Of a DNA stretch of 64,000 bases, positions 37,711 to 49,458 are shown one piece after another. The DNA lies in NCBI GenBank assembly GCA_031761405.1, contig JASEVX010000013.1, positions 56,065,298 to 56,129,297 on the forward strand, read 5' to 3'. A program made the position numbers and the translations under genes. Within the stretch, counting starts at the first letter, position 1. Each line of letters starts with the position of its first letter. The notes under the pieces are model-generated. The model did no database searches. It saw nothing but the letters and a program-made list of their open reading frames with translations, and was not told where the DNA came from. This DNA comes from Serripes groenlandicus (lineage: Eukaryota > Mollusca > Bivalvia > Cardiida > Cardiidae).

Positions 37711-37784
37711 GCCAGACAGTGTTGAGGTAGTACAGGGTCTGCCTCTCGTGCGAAATGTCCTAGGCTCGAACCCCGCGTTCTGTC
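37711..37784 (+). mobile_element. tRNA-like SINE head
   Basis: GTTGAGGTAGTACAGGGTCT and TAGGCTCGAACCCCGCG give A and B boxes. It sits at the same place relative to the duplicated unit as the head at 22221, so it belongs to that compound repeat. Confidence 0.65.
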
Positions 37785-37944
37785 TTTTGGAATTACCAAG
37801 GCAAACGGCTAAGGTACTTTTACGGTATCTATTAACACACATCGAGCGTGATAAAGTATCAGTTTACAACAAACAACTTTAAACTTAAGACGAATCAGAG
37901 TGTCTTATAAATTAACTAAAATTAGATGAAATAAATACTGAATT

Positions 37945-39500
37945 GGTCAAGCATCGGAAGGAATGATCGACCCTTGGTATGATAGACCTCGTCATTTTCG
38001 AGTTAAATATCACGACTCCATAGAGTTTTTCTAGAAGTTATACATGTAACACTTAAAAGATCCTGCTCCCGCGCAAGCAGACATGTAGTCGAACAGTCCC
38101 GAGTGTCCGTTTTCTGTGCTGATATATATAAACTGATGATTTATGTTTCAAACACGTGTTTTAACCTGACTTGGACCTACCGAGGACCACACATGTGTTC
38201 AATGAACACTAGAAAAGAAGCTTTCTACGCGAGAACGTAGTGTGTTCCGGTTGATTGTTTCGTGTAAGTTGAAAGGGAAGTAAATCGGACGGGCTTGACG
38301 GGCTTAATAGGCAGACAGTTTTGTCCTGGGTGAATTATGTTGTTTCTGGTCGACTGAAAATGAATATCGTTGAAAAATATTGAGCTATTAATTCGTTTTC
38401 TCGGAATGTTTTCAAAAAACTTCTGCTGTAGAAGCCTATTTACGTATATATCAGCTATAAGGTTAAACATTTAAAATATCAAATACTAGGTTATTTAGAT
38501 AGTTAAAACCTTCTTCATAACGAGTTTTTTCTCCGCGGCTAGGTTTGTTAATGTGTGTTTGCCTTCTCAAATTACTAATTCATTGACAACAATTTCCCAC
38601 ATACATAACATTTGCATCAGACGACTTTAAAAACGTTTTTGCCCAACAATGTGAACAACTCTACAAATGACAGTATAATTAAAAAATAGAGTGGAACACA
38701 TTAAGGGAATCGGGAACATATATACATGTTTGCTGAAAAAACTTCTTCTTGCGGAAAAGTGTCAATCAAGTGTTGTAGAAAACTGAATCAATGATGTAGC
38801 CCTATCCCATATGCATTTTAAAACAATTTAGGAAAACGGAAAACTTCATCATAATGAGCTAACACTTCGTTTGTCATTATATTATGCCTTTCCCACATAT
38901 AGACGGGAGTACTGGTGTTAGAAAACCAGGAAATGCATGAGTAGGTGAACTGGCTGCCGTGATATGACTGAGAAATTGTTAACAACGGCGTTAAACCCCA
39001 ATCAATCAATCAATCAACCACATATAGACGATTTCTGAATCCTCTACAGCAGACGACTTTTGATAACATTATGCAACAGTGTTTTTCATTTTTTTTCAGT
39101 AAATTTAAATTCATTTGTAGAGACTTTATGTCATTTTGTCTAGATGTTTTCAAAGTCATCTGCTGCAGATGTATGGTATGTGGGAAACGGTTAAGCAAGA
39201 TTTATTTTCTCTGCAGTAGATCACGTTTCAAACCAAGTTTTAAAGTAAAGATAACTTTAAGAAACAATCACATTGACCTTTTCCCACAATAGTTTCAATT
39301 AAGTATCTGAGTTACATTTCGAACATCAGCACTGCGTTCAATGAAATTTAAGGTAACTAGAGGCAGCTAATCCACCATTTATCGATTAAATGTAATTATA
39401 GTATTTAATGTAATTTGACAATTATACTCCTTATCGATTTTTAAAACCGTTTTTCAAATACAATAAATGTGTAGCAGACGAATGTTAATACCATTGTCAA
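37945..39500 (+). repeat. Dispersed repeat F, copy B
   Basis: Begins with a minus-strand family C head (37950-38040) and matches 24706-26400 throughout, interrupted by the SINE at 38906-39017. Confidence 0.82.
38906..39017 (+). mobile_element. 5'-truncated Meta-type SINE with 13-bp target duplication
   Basis: Starts inside the element (GGAGTACTGGTGTTAGAAAA) and keeps the full 3' end: CTGGCTGCCGTGATATGACT, CGGCGTTAAACCCCAATC and four ATCA tail repeats. CCACATATAGACG flanks it at 38893-38905 and 39018-39030. Repeat F copies A and C lack the insertion. Confidence 0.93.
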
Positions 39501-39640
39501 TGTTACTGTAAATTATGCCATACCGGAGAAGCAAAACGACCGCCATAATCGCCAGACGCGACTCTTATGTATTACTATGATTCTAAACTTTGATCATTGA
39601 ACGAAAAACATTCACTAAGCTAGGAAATGTTCAATGTTGG

Positions 39641-40204
39641 ATATATACTCTCTGACTATCGCGTGCTGGAATCGAACCTGTAAGTGGTAACCACTCCGTC
39701 ACAGCTTTTTCAGAGAAAATTATTTTGGGTTTCATACCGGACGTGGCGTGTTTCTGTGAGGTGGATACTATTGATAAAATATCAGATATGTTTCGGTATT
39801 TCTTTATATCGTATAGTAAACTAGCTAAAAGATTTCTGGTATGGCAGTTATATCAAATGCCATCCATGATTACTATTGCTGTGCATACTACTGCATAAAT
39901 ACATAGACTCCATAGCTGACGTGCCTTGTTATGGCAAATGTCTATTGTTAGTATTGATGATTGAGTTCTATAAGATAAGTATTCTGTTTAGATAGGAGAC
40001 GGTCAATCATAGAAAAGAGAAGACATAATGTATGCATGCGTTCGAGTCTAATTAATACATGGTCGTAACGTACTTTACAACACGTTTTTACAAAGAATAT
40101 CCCTCGGAATTTAGGCATATGCATATTGAATTAGTTTGCGTTTGTAGGCATGGTATAACACACAGATTTCATCAAAGATTTAGTTATATCAAGGCGTTTC
40201 CTGG
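39641..40204 (+). repeat. Dispersed block G, copy 2
   Basis: Counterpart of 36308-36840, about 3.3 kb downstream, same orientation. Confidence 0.88.
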
Positions 40205-40725
40205 ATAACTTGCCAGTACTACTGATCCATTTATCCTGAAACCAACCAGTAAGTATTCATGCTAGCGCAACAATCCTGAGCACAAGGAATATACAGCCAT
40301 TTTTAAAAAGCCGAGCCCCGAGTGCCGGTAGGTCAGTCGGAATCGACGCGGGCTGTCAACTCAATGGTTGTGAGTTCTAAACCCAGTTCGGCCAACATTC
40401 TTTCCGTCGTTTGACAAAAGTCCTTGTGACAAACGTCAGTTGTCTTCCTTAAATGCGCTAATAGTCTATGTTGAAAAGCAGCCAGTTGCTATGAACGATT
40501 GTTGTGTAAATAACTGGTGTGAGAAAGACAGGAAACACATGAGTAGTTAACTGGCCGCCGCAATATGACTGAACAATTGATGAAAACGGCGTTAAACTCA
40601 AATAAATCAAACCATTTATACAATGTTTAAAAGTATTTTGTATGACCTGGTCGGGGATCAAACCCCGAGTCCTCTAGCACTCGAGCCGGACGATATATCA
40701 ATTCACCACTGAGGCGATCGAGTGT
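40205..40725 (-). mobile_element. Family B SINE split by a Meta-type SINE
   Basis: Body at 40205-40305 (AACCAGTAAGTATTCATGCT, GCGCAACAATCCTGAGCAC) and head at 40618-40725 (GGGGATCAAACCCCGAGTCC) are one element broken by the insertion at 40310-40611. Confidence 0.88.
40310..40611 (+). mobile_element. Full-length Meta-type SINE nested in a family B SINE
   Basis: tRNA-like head (GCCGGTAGGTCAGTCGG; B box degraded to GAGTTCTAAACCC), middle (CGGCCAACATTCTTTCCGTC), 3' domain (CTGGCCGCCGCAATATGACT, AACGGCGTTAAACTCAAATA). The flanking CCATTT at 40297-40302 and 40612-40617 is a likely target duplication. Confidence 0.9.
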
Positions 40726-41194
40726 ATACTAGATCTACTTTTAAAAAAAATGAGGTTAAATTTCACTTTTGTGGAATTATGATTATAATGAGTATGCAAA
40801 ATATATATTCACTAATTTAACGCTTTACTAAGTGTTTTAAAAGTAGACTGCTGCGAATGTGAACAATGTTGCTTTAACAGGGAAGAGGTTAAATGTTTTG
40901 TTATTGCATGTTTTTCCCATAGTGTGTCCATGTTTGTGGTTTCATCGATAACATCAAACCTTCCAAATTTCTGACAAAAAATCCCAGAATTTGCATTTGC
41001 TATTACAACATCCTGGAATTACTCCTTAATGAAAGCACCATGTCTATATTTAGACAAATGAATGTCACGATGACAGAATGGCATAACTTTGTCAATGATG
41101 TGTAGTAAAAATAAATTGATGCAGTCTTCTGGTGACTTTGATGCCTATCATGTATATGTATGTTTAGTGAGGAACCAGTTTATCTAAGAATAGA
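40726..41194. other. No gene seen
   Basis: A short piece at 40835-40895 (TAGACTGCTGCGAATGTGAA, GAAGAGGTTAAAT) resembles the repeat F motif. Confidence 0.35.
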
Positions 41195-42470
41195 CCATTG
41201 TAAGTAAAGGGTAATATCCGTAATACACAATATTATATACGTCAGTGTATATGCAAATATATACATTATTTAATCTTCAACGATGGACGGATGTTTATAT
41301 CTTTACAACATGACAACTACACATGTTCGTCTGTTTATATGACATAAGTCGATTACTGGTTTTTCCCCGGTTTATGTATCGATTTTGACAACAACCACAG
41401 ATAGCTCCAGGCAGAGACAATTCTGTTAGCAAGAGGAATACACCAGTATTAACAGTGTATGGAATAAAAGTGTTTGCCAATAGAAAGGTGAGTTCATTCG
41501 TCGTAGAAAAGATGTAGTAAGACATTGGCTCTACACTATATGGTATATTACTCATTCCAATAAATAGTGTGGGTACCAACATCGTATGTTTTGGTGGTTA
41601 GATAAGGATTAAGGAATTTAAATATTACAGGTTTATAGAAAACTGCATTACGCGACTGTGTATGCCTTCTAGAAAAATGTACCTTCTTAATATTTTGTTT
41701 TTTAAATTTATGTAATTACCATTTATAGCTCAGGATTTATAATGATGTCGTGTCTGATAAAAGGTATTGACAAACTACATTTAATGCACATACACTATGT
41801 GAACTTAACGCATATTCAAGTATTTAAAGGGTTCACTTGACGTTGAGTATTGGTTCATTGCGTGCCTCATTTAACTGATGATATGCACATTTTCGTTCGT
41901 TGGTATGGGATACGTAGGTTACTGGTCTGAACCCGGTGTGAGTAAAAACTTGCACTTTTACTTCTTAATAATCAAAACCGTTACACACATCGGTTCAAAC
42001 CCCATCGCCTTTTTCTTCAATAAAACGTACGGTCATGTTTGACAGAACCTAACACCTCTCTACCGTTGTAAACGAAATACATTGTTAAGGGTTTAATCGG
42101 TTTGGGTATCTGTAATAATACACATTTACCTGTGAATCTTTAACTCTCGAAAACAAATCTTTTGAAATCGACAATTTTGCATTCAAAGTAATTGTATAGC
42201 ATTATATATATGGTAAATCTATGGTATAGCTTTATATGCATGAATAATATGACGCCTCCCTTCAAAATCACGGCTTATGTTGAAATATTATTGTTTGTAA
42301 AATGTCTTGTCTCAAATATCCGTAATTGGCAATACAAATTCCGGTAAACTTTGTAAATGTATTAATAGTTCGTGTCTAATGTGTTTGGCAAAGTAGTTTT
42401 ATCTGAGCGAATTATATGACTAAACGGCTTCCATGATCACAGCTTATGTCAGCAAACGAACCAATGGAAG
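41195..42470 (+). repeat. Dispersed repeat D, long copy
   Basis: Matches 27775-28990 in order, including GTCAGTGTATATGCA, TTCATTCGTCGTAG, TACGTAGGTTACTGGTCTGA and ACATTTACCTGTGAATCTT. Confidence 0.85.
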
Positions 42471-42959
42471 AACATGTTAAAAGTTGATATTTTATAGAGA
42501 TATAACGTATACGGCACATATGTCTTCTAGTCAAGGTGTCCGAATTTCAAATATCCTTTCAAACAGTCTACATTTACAAGACGCATTGAGCGGTGCCAAA
42601 TTACAAGATTGGTACAAACATATCTATACACTTCGACTGTCACGCCGGAGACCAGGGTTGGAGTCTTGGGCAATGCGTTATTTTTTCTGTTAAATACAAT
42701 ACTGTGCTTTAAACTCCAATATTATTCAAAATAAGGACATAACAAATTGCTATTATGAAGTATATTTGATAAAATGTTGTGTTATGTAAATTCGTGTCAA
42801 AATGTAATCCGAGATCTGCAGTTACGGTTGGCTCCTTGCTAGAAGCTCTATCAGTGCGTTGATTTAAAAAAAAAAGTAAGAATGTCGCACGAAAGATTAC
42901 CCGTAAAGGGTTATGTCTATTTCGAAAAAATTGAACAACCTTGCAATATAAAGATTATT
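42471..42959. other. No gene seen
   Basis: A tRNA-B-box-like GACCAGGGTTGGAGTC near 42650 hints at another decayed SINE head. Confidence 0.3.
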
Positions 42960-44310
42960 CAAAGAAATAAGAATTCTGAATTGTCCTTTGTGTTGTTAAT
43001 CTACCAAAAGGTAGTAACCTTACCTTAAGAACTTACCAAGAAACAATAATTATATTCCCTATCCGGGATAACAATTGGTCTGTATTTATAAGAGCAGGGA
43101 GAATTACATAAATCACATAGTTGTTTCTCTCATACAACAAATGTTCGGAAAACGACTTAAATGAATCAAGGCAAATCTATGGAAATGTTCTAGAAATCAT
43201 AGGTTACTTATTGAGTATAGTTGAGAATACTGTGGCAAACGATGACATCTCTCGTATTTTCAGTAGTAAGTTTGTTCGAAGACGAGAAATTGTTCACACT
43301 TATCAACTTATCGTTTTCCGACAAAGTTTTCAAATATCGTCTGCTGGAGAGGGTATTTATTTTCGGAAATGAACGATTCATTTTTGGACAGTTACGTTTT
43401 CGAAACAGCCAATTGTTTTCCAGATACATAACGGTTCGGTTACGAAATAGATATTTGTTTTCGTTTACGAAACGAACAGATTACGAAACGTCTGAACCCC
43501 GTGTTTACGTCTATATCAGGGAAAAGGTTAAACATTGCAAACCCTAATGAAATGTGTCTTTTTGTAGAATGTAAACCTTCTACATAACGAGCTAATTCTC
43601 CGCGATTTGTGTTCGCTATATCGAATTATACATTCACTGACAACCCTTTCCCACATACAACACATTTGCATCAGACGACTTTGAAAATAGCTTGGCACAA
43701 CAATGGAAACATTCTACAAATGACAGTATAAACTATCAAATAAAGTTGGGACATATTGAGGGAAAGCAAAATATTTGTCTAATGAATAGGCTTCTGCGAG
43801 AAGGAAAGGGTCAATCAAGTGGGGACTTCAAGTAGAAAATATATTCACTTGGTCAATGATTTAACCCTTCCTCACGTATAGACGCATCTTGACGTCTCTG
43901 CAGCATATTTGTAATTAGTGTGGAAAAAGGAGAATGTCTTTTGATTTATACAGATTATACATATTTTTCCTAGAAGCGCTATAGTCGTCTGCTGTATTTG
44001 TTTACGTATATTTGTATATGGGAAAAGGTTAACATTGTTCACTGAATATGCGACATATTGAAAATTGATGTTCCTTTTCCCACAACATTTCCAATTAAGT
44101 ATCTGAGTTACATTTTCGAATACGAGCCCTGTGTTCAATGGGTTATTAAGGTAACAAGTGGTAGCCAATAAATAATTTAACGATTAAATATAATGTTAAT
44201 CTGACCATTATATATATTATCGATGTTAACACCCTTTTCGATATATCGAAAATCTTCAGAAGAAGAATTTACAATTATCTTGACAAAACTATGGTAACTC
44301 AATTAAAAAT
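42960..44310 (+). repeat. Dispersed repeat F, copy C
   Basis: Matches copy A from about 25305. 43620-43720 (CTTTCCCACATACAACACAT, CAGACGACTTTGAAAAT) and 43860-44170 align well. 43370-43550 carries extra sequence with repeated TTACGAAA phrases. Confidence 0.8.
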
Positions 44311-44589
44311 GAATGTTTAGATAATGAAATTAGTTGATAAAAACTGTGGCAAAACTGTCGGCTACCTCTGATTGTTTTGAAAGGGATAAACGAATATTTT
44401 TTTCCGCTCTTTTGGTTGTTGGGATCAGTTTATTCCGTTGGTTTTACTCAACACATTTGCCATGATCAAGACCATTGTACAATGATATTCTGAAAATGAA
44501 TTAACCGCAGACACATGAATATATCATTCGCAGAACTGCGCTAGAAATAAGTAGACAAAGTACCTTCTCGAAAGTAAATATAGCTCAGT

Positions 44590-44775
44590 TCCCCCATATA
44601 CACCAACCCACGAACATTTATCAACGTACCATGAGTAAGGGGGTTTTGTCCAGTAGGTAAAACTCCTATGGGGTTTTATTCTATTGGGCTTATGTCCCGT
44701 GGGATTTTTTATCTGTAACCTCGCCCTATATACACCAACCCACGAACATTTACCAACGTACCATAGGGAAGGGGG
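44590..44775. repeat. Two 46-bp minisatellite units with GGGGTTTTGTCC-like insert
   Basis: ATACACCAACCCACGAACAT occurs twice, at about 44621 and 44730, separated by a short GGGTTTT/GTCC(A/C)GT(A/G)GG degenerate repeat. Confidence 0.75.
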
Positions 44776-44959
44776 TTCAGTTGACTTCCCATTTCAATGT
44801 GTTCAAAGATTTAATGCATTATGGCAAATGTCCTTTACTGATAAGCTGTTTTTTTACAGTTCAGTACTTATTTTGATCAAATATCACCTTTATTAGCAAT
44901 AGTATTTGCTACTAGACTATCGCTCAGGTGATCTATTTAGGGCCATCTTGGCTCTCTTG

Positions 44960-45314
44960 TTACGAATGCGATTTTATATTTTGGCTGTTTGCATCAGAAT
45001 GCAATACAACAATTGCAGCATGCAACGTCAACACTCTGAGCCTTACAACAGTCATGCGTTTTTAGATGTTGCAATGTTACGGATGAACGGAGGAATACGC
45101 AAAGACGTCGTGTACAACAGCACAGTTCGTCTAAAAATTCCGTCAATTTTCGTTTATAAGCCGGTACCAAATGTATTAAGCCGAACACCAATTTTCGGGA
45201 AACTGAGTTCCACCCCCCGTTGTATTGATCTTAGAAATTAACCAGTGTATGTGAAGGGTACATGTAACACCCGTTATACACATTATTAAAAACGTCAATG
45301 AATAAGCAAATATA
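44960..45314 (+). repeat. Dispersed repeat D, left-end fragment
   Basis: Matches 27475-27800 (GCAATACAA, GTACAACAGCACA, AAGCCGGTACCAAATGTATT, TGTATTGATCTTAG) and then breaks into the 44-bp array. Confidence 0.8.
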
Positions 45315-46480
45315 TGACCTTAAATACTTATTTATAATCAACAATATTGACCGAACCTGACATTAGTATACTATTAATACTCAACAATATTTATTTGTGT
45401 CTGACCTTATTCTTACTCAGCAATATTGACATGTACCTGAACTTAATAGATTATTGAGATTCAACGCTGTTCTCCTGAACATGACCTTAATAGTACTAAT
45501 ACTCAACAATATTGAAATGTACATGACCTTAATAGAGTACTGATACTTAATAGTATTTACCTGTGCCTGACCTTGATAGAGCATTAATACTCAGCAATAT
45601 TGACCTTTACCTGAATTTAATAAAGTACTGAAACTAAATAATATTGACACGTACATGACATTAATAGAGTACTGAGACTCAACAATATTGATCAGTACCT
45701 GACCTTAATAGAGTACAAATACTCAACAATATTGACCTGTACCTGACCTTAATCGAGTACTGAGACTCAAAATTATTGAATAGTACTTGACCTTAATCGA
45801 GTACTGAGACTCAACAATATTGAATAGTACCTGATCTTAATAGCGTACCCAGACTCAACAATATTGACCTGTACCTGACCTTAATATCTTATTAATACTC
45901 AACAATATTGAAATGTACCTGACGTTAATAGAGTTCTGATACTCAACAATATTGACCTGTATCTGACCTTAATATTTTATTAATACTCAACAATATATAC
46001 ATCTACCTGACCATAATAGAGTAATAATACTCACAATATTGACCTGTACCTGACCTTAATAGAGTAATAATACTCAACAATATTGAGCTGTTCCATGACC
46101 AGAATAGATTATTAAAACTAAACAATATTAAACTGTACCTGACCTTTATCGAGTATTAATACTCCACAATAATGACCTGTACTTGACCTTAATAGATTAT
46201 TAATTCTCAACAATAGTAACCTCTACCTGACCTTAACAGAGTACTGATATTCAACAACATTGACCTGTACATAACCTTGATAGGGTAATAGTACTCAACA
46301 CTATTGACTTGAACCCGATCTTTATAGAGTATTTGTTATCAACAATATTGAACCGTACCTGACCTTTATAGAGTATTAGTACTCAACAATATTGAACCGT
46401 ACCTGACCAGAATAAAGTATTTATACTCAATAATTTTGATCGGTATATGACCCTATTAGTACTGATATTCAACAATATAG
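45315..46480. repeat. 44-bp minisatellite, about 26 units
   Basis: Units read ACTCAACAATATTGACCTGT then ACCTGACCTTAATAGAGTAT, mostly 43-45 bases. The repeat begins where repeat D breaks off, in a piece that resembles D's AAGCAAATATA. Confidence 0.93.
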
Positions 46481-46729
46481 ATTGCTGCAAAAAGTAAAAC
46501 TGAAAAAAATGAATTTCACGAATTTACACTGTCTATCTATTGTCAACTACAATGGTCCGAACAAGTAAATTGTGTTTGTAAGAACTTGTCGTGTAATATG
46601 TCCCTCTTCTTTACCAAATGAGCTTTGCTCCGGATGAAGCACAAATTATTTGTGTATGTAAGAACTGCCTATTGGTACATGCTACCGAATGAACGTTTAC
46701 TTTGTTTGTCGGAAGCTTCGTTGCAAATT

Positions 46730-47330
46730 TGGAAACAGTGCAAATTCGGATTAGGCCACACCGAGTACAGGGTGATATTAATTTACTATTGTCGAAATTA
46801 TATTATTTCACGTTTTATGATAATTTATAAAGAACTACCGAAATGATATAACTAAAGTTTGTGTATACAATTCAAACTAAAACTAGAGTGACAATACAAT
46901 TGTAAAGGATAGCAGTTATACAGAAAACAATAAATACATAAAGGGATATAATCAATACAGAACGTAATACTCATATACAATACATAGTTAAGAGAAGTCT
47001 CTCTTAGATACTGTAACGGGTTGCTATCCCTTCAATGTTTTATTATGTCTGTTTCTGTGTATGTAAGGGAATATGCAAGAGGGGTCAGAGAGTTCACTGT
47101 ACTTTGTCATAGAAGACGGAATTCACAGGAATTGTTCCCAGTGATACTAAAAGGTTCACCGTATTCATGATACCACTTATGCATGTTGGAGACCTAAACC
47201 GATAAACAGAAAAACTGAATCAATTGAGATTGAGTGTAACGGAATCTCACATACACCCACATAGAGACAGACAGGAGCAATTGACAACGAAGTATGTAGT
47301 GGCATTAACCCTTTTCCATAAACAAGAAAT
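46730..47330 (+). repeat. Dispersed repeat E, copy 2
   Basis: Counterpart of 13480-14195; same orientation and order. Confidence 0.85.
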
Positions 47331-48139
47331 TTGCTGGAGAAAATTCTCCTTTAGTGAGGGTTTAATTATCATAAAGAGTTAAAAACATTGTGACAAATTT
47401 ATATGATCAATATTAACACAATTGGCTTACAAATTGTAAAATGGTAATAAAAAATGATGTCATTATTTGCACTATATGATTGAATTAACGGCTTAGTCTA
47501 CCATTTTGAATATTGACATACAGAAATTTCGTTTATGTCTAGCAACATTTCGTAGCTCTAGCCATTGTTAAATGGTCTAATAATGTAGATACAGGGATAT
47601 CCAAAGAGAATATCGGACATCTTTTATTGTGAATCTCCAGTTGAAGATCAGCTGCATTTTGTAATAATGTGTACATTATGCACTGATTGACGTATTACAT
47701 TTCTACTAGCATATGTTGTAAAATAACCTAGCTCTGAAACGTTTTACATGCAAATGTCCTCACAAAATGTAACAACAGTCAAAACTCTAGCAATGTACAT
47801 TTACTACAAGAAAGAAATAGCTATATAGACAGTTTGCATAATAATGTTTAGATTAAAATGTAAACAAGAAAATAAAATTTAACCTGAAATGCTGAAACTA
47901 ATACGGACTAGTCTAAGATAGTCTTAATTAGAAAAACATTACAGAACTACTATTGACAATGTATTATGTCTTGACTGTACAGTAAAACAGTAATATGTAC
48001 TGTAATGTATTGTGTCACACTTCACATGTTTTGTAAATGTGTGTATGTGTGCATGGCACGAATAACACGTTGAAAAAACATTGTAAATGTGTAAACTTGT
48101 GATATGAGAGAAATATTTTATCGCTAGGAAATTTCCAAA
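47331..48139. other. No gene seen
   Basis: AT-rich between repeat E and the minisatellite before gene 2. Confidence 0.4.
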
Positions 48140-48560
48140 AAACTGTCAAAAGCAGAGTAGCACTCCATGTTTCGTGATGTAACGGTGAATCCCTTTAAGG
48201 AAAACAACGCACAATATGCCATGATATAATTATAAAACTGTTGAAATCTGAGTAAAACACCATGTGTCATGAAACATCGATGGAATGTTGAAAGCTAAAG
48301 GAAAATTCATTTTGGAAGCAAAATAAAGCACCAATTGACGTAATACTAATCTGTTGAAAACTGAGCAAAATATAATTCGCCCTGATTTATTTAATCATAA
48401 AACTGTTAAAAGCTGAAAAAGCACAATGTGACGTGATATAGCTATTAAACTGGTGAAAGCAGGGTATAACACAATTCGCCGTGATATAATTATAAAACTG
48501 TTGCAATCAGAGTAAGCAACAGTAAAAAAATATACAATTCGTTATGATTTAAATATAACA
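48140..48560. repeat. 47-bp minisatellite upstream of gene 2
   Basis: About eight degenerate units with the GTGATATAATTATAAAACTG core, matching the array at 31440-31870. It is followed by the GA tract, the same order as before gene 1. Confidence 0.8.
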
Positions 48561-48589
48561 CTTTTGGAAATTATATGTGCCATGATGGA

Positions 48590-48690
48590 GATAGAGGTAG
48601 AGAGAGGGAGAGGGAGAGACAGGGAGAGCGAGGGAGAGAGGGAGACAGTGAGTGAGGAAGGAAGAGGTAGAGAGGGATAGAATATATAGT
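48590..48690. repeat. Degenerate GA-rich tract upstream of gene 2
   Basis: About 100 bases of GAGAGG/GAGACAGG-type repeat. It is shorter and less pure than the tract at the same relative position before gene 1. Confidence 0.9.
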
Positions 48691-48699
48691 AAGAAAAAG

Positions 48700-49442
48700 A
48701 AAAAGGGACATATATATACAATCAGTGTATTTAGATTCCATGATGACCTAATATAGATAATAACTGTTGTGTTGCCATCCTAAAGCAATTCATTTCCTGA
48801 AGAGTCAACGTCCATTGTTACGGCAAATTTTTGTCAGGAATATTTAGCATGCACTGTGCAAAAGTAATTACAAATAACATATTATCTTAAGCATTGTTAT
48901 AACAGTACATTGAGATTGGGATAAACGAATAAAGCTATATTTGTTCAATATGTTAACTAATTTCGTATTGAAACTTGTTTAACTAAAGGACAAGAGTCAT
49001 TTACTCACCAAATAGGCCATGTAAATTTCGATTTTCTGAACAGTTCAACAATATCTAGATAAATACATCTGGACCTTAGGATTATTCGCTTCCACAAATT
49101 GTATTTAACGAAACCCATTTATTTAAACAGAGTAGTTGTCTTATATTACCCAAGAAAGGCTTCATGTGTTAAAGTTTCAGAAATTTCGTAAAAAAAGCAC
49201 TGTTTTCAATTTTGTAATACAAGCCGATTTCTAAACCCAAACAAATGTCTTAATCCCGTTCAACACACGTCTTATTTTCGGTTTTGAAAATCATTACCTA
49301 GTATGGGCATCATAGAGCTTTTAGTCGTTTTACTGCGTTTTGAATACGAAATTCTGAAAAATAAACACGTTTAACCTTTCTGTTTAAATACTTTTGTATT
49401 TAAACTTTTTAACTCAACGATATATATAGTGGATGTTTTTGA
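48700..49442 (+). promoter_or_regulatory. 5' flank of gene 2
   Basis: 48790-48970 matches the gene 1 flank. About 440 bases (roughly 48976-49420) have no counterpart before gene 1, where the two matching blocks are only about 50 bases apart; it is either an insertion here or a deletion there. The last 25 bases before the acceptor site match again. Confidence 0.4.
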
Positions 49443-49458
49443 TATATATTACAGAGTT
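49443..49458 (+). promoter_or_regulatory. Splice-acceptor-like site before gene 2
   Basis: The run TTTTTGATATATATTACAG ends with AG at 49453-49454, four bases before the chosen ATG. The same sequence with small changes precedes gene 1. I infer a 5'-UTR intron whose first exon lies upstream and is not identified. Confidence 0.5.

Noticed and set aside
43121..43547. Overlapping frames of 83 and 108 codons
   Set aside because: They lie inside dispersed repeat F copy C and are not kept open in copies A or B.
49429..49458. Start of gene 2 at the upstream in-frame ATG
   Set aside because: Those ten codons overlap the acceptor-like sequence and match untranslated flank, not coding sequence, before gene 1.
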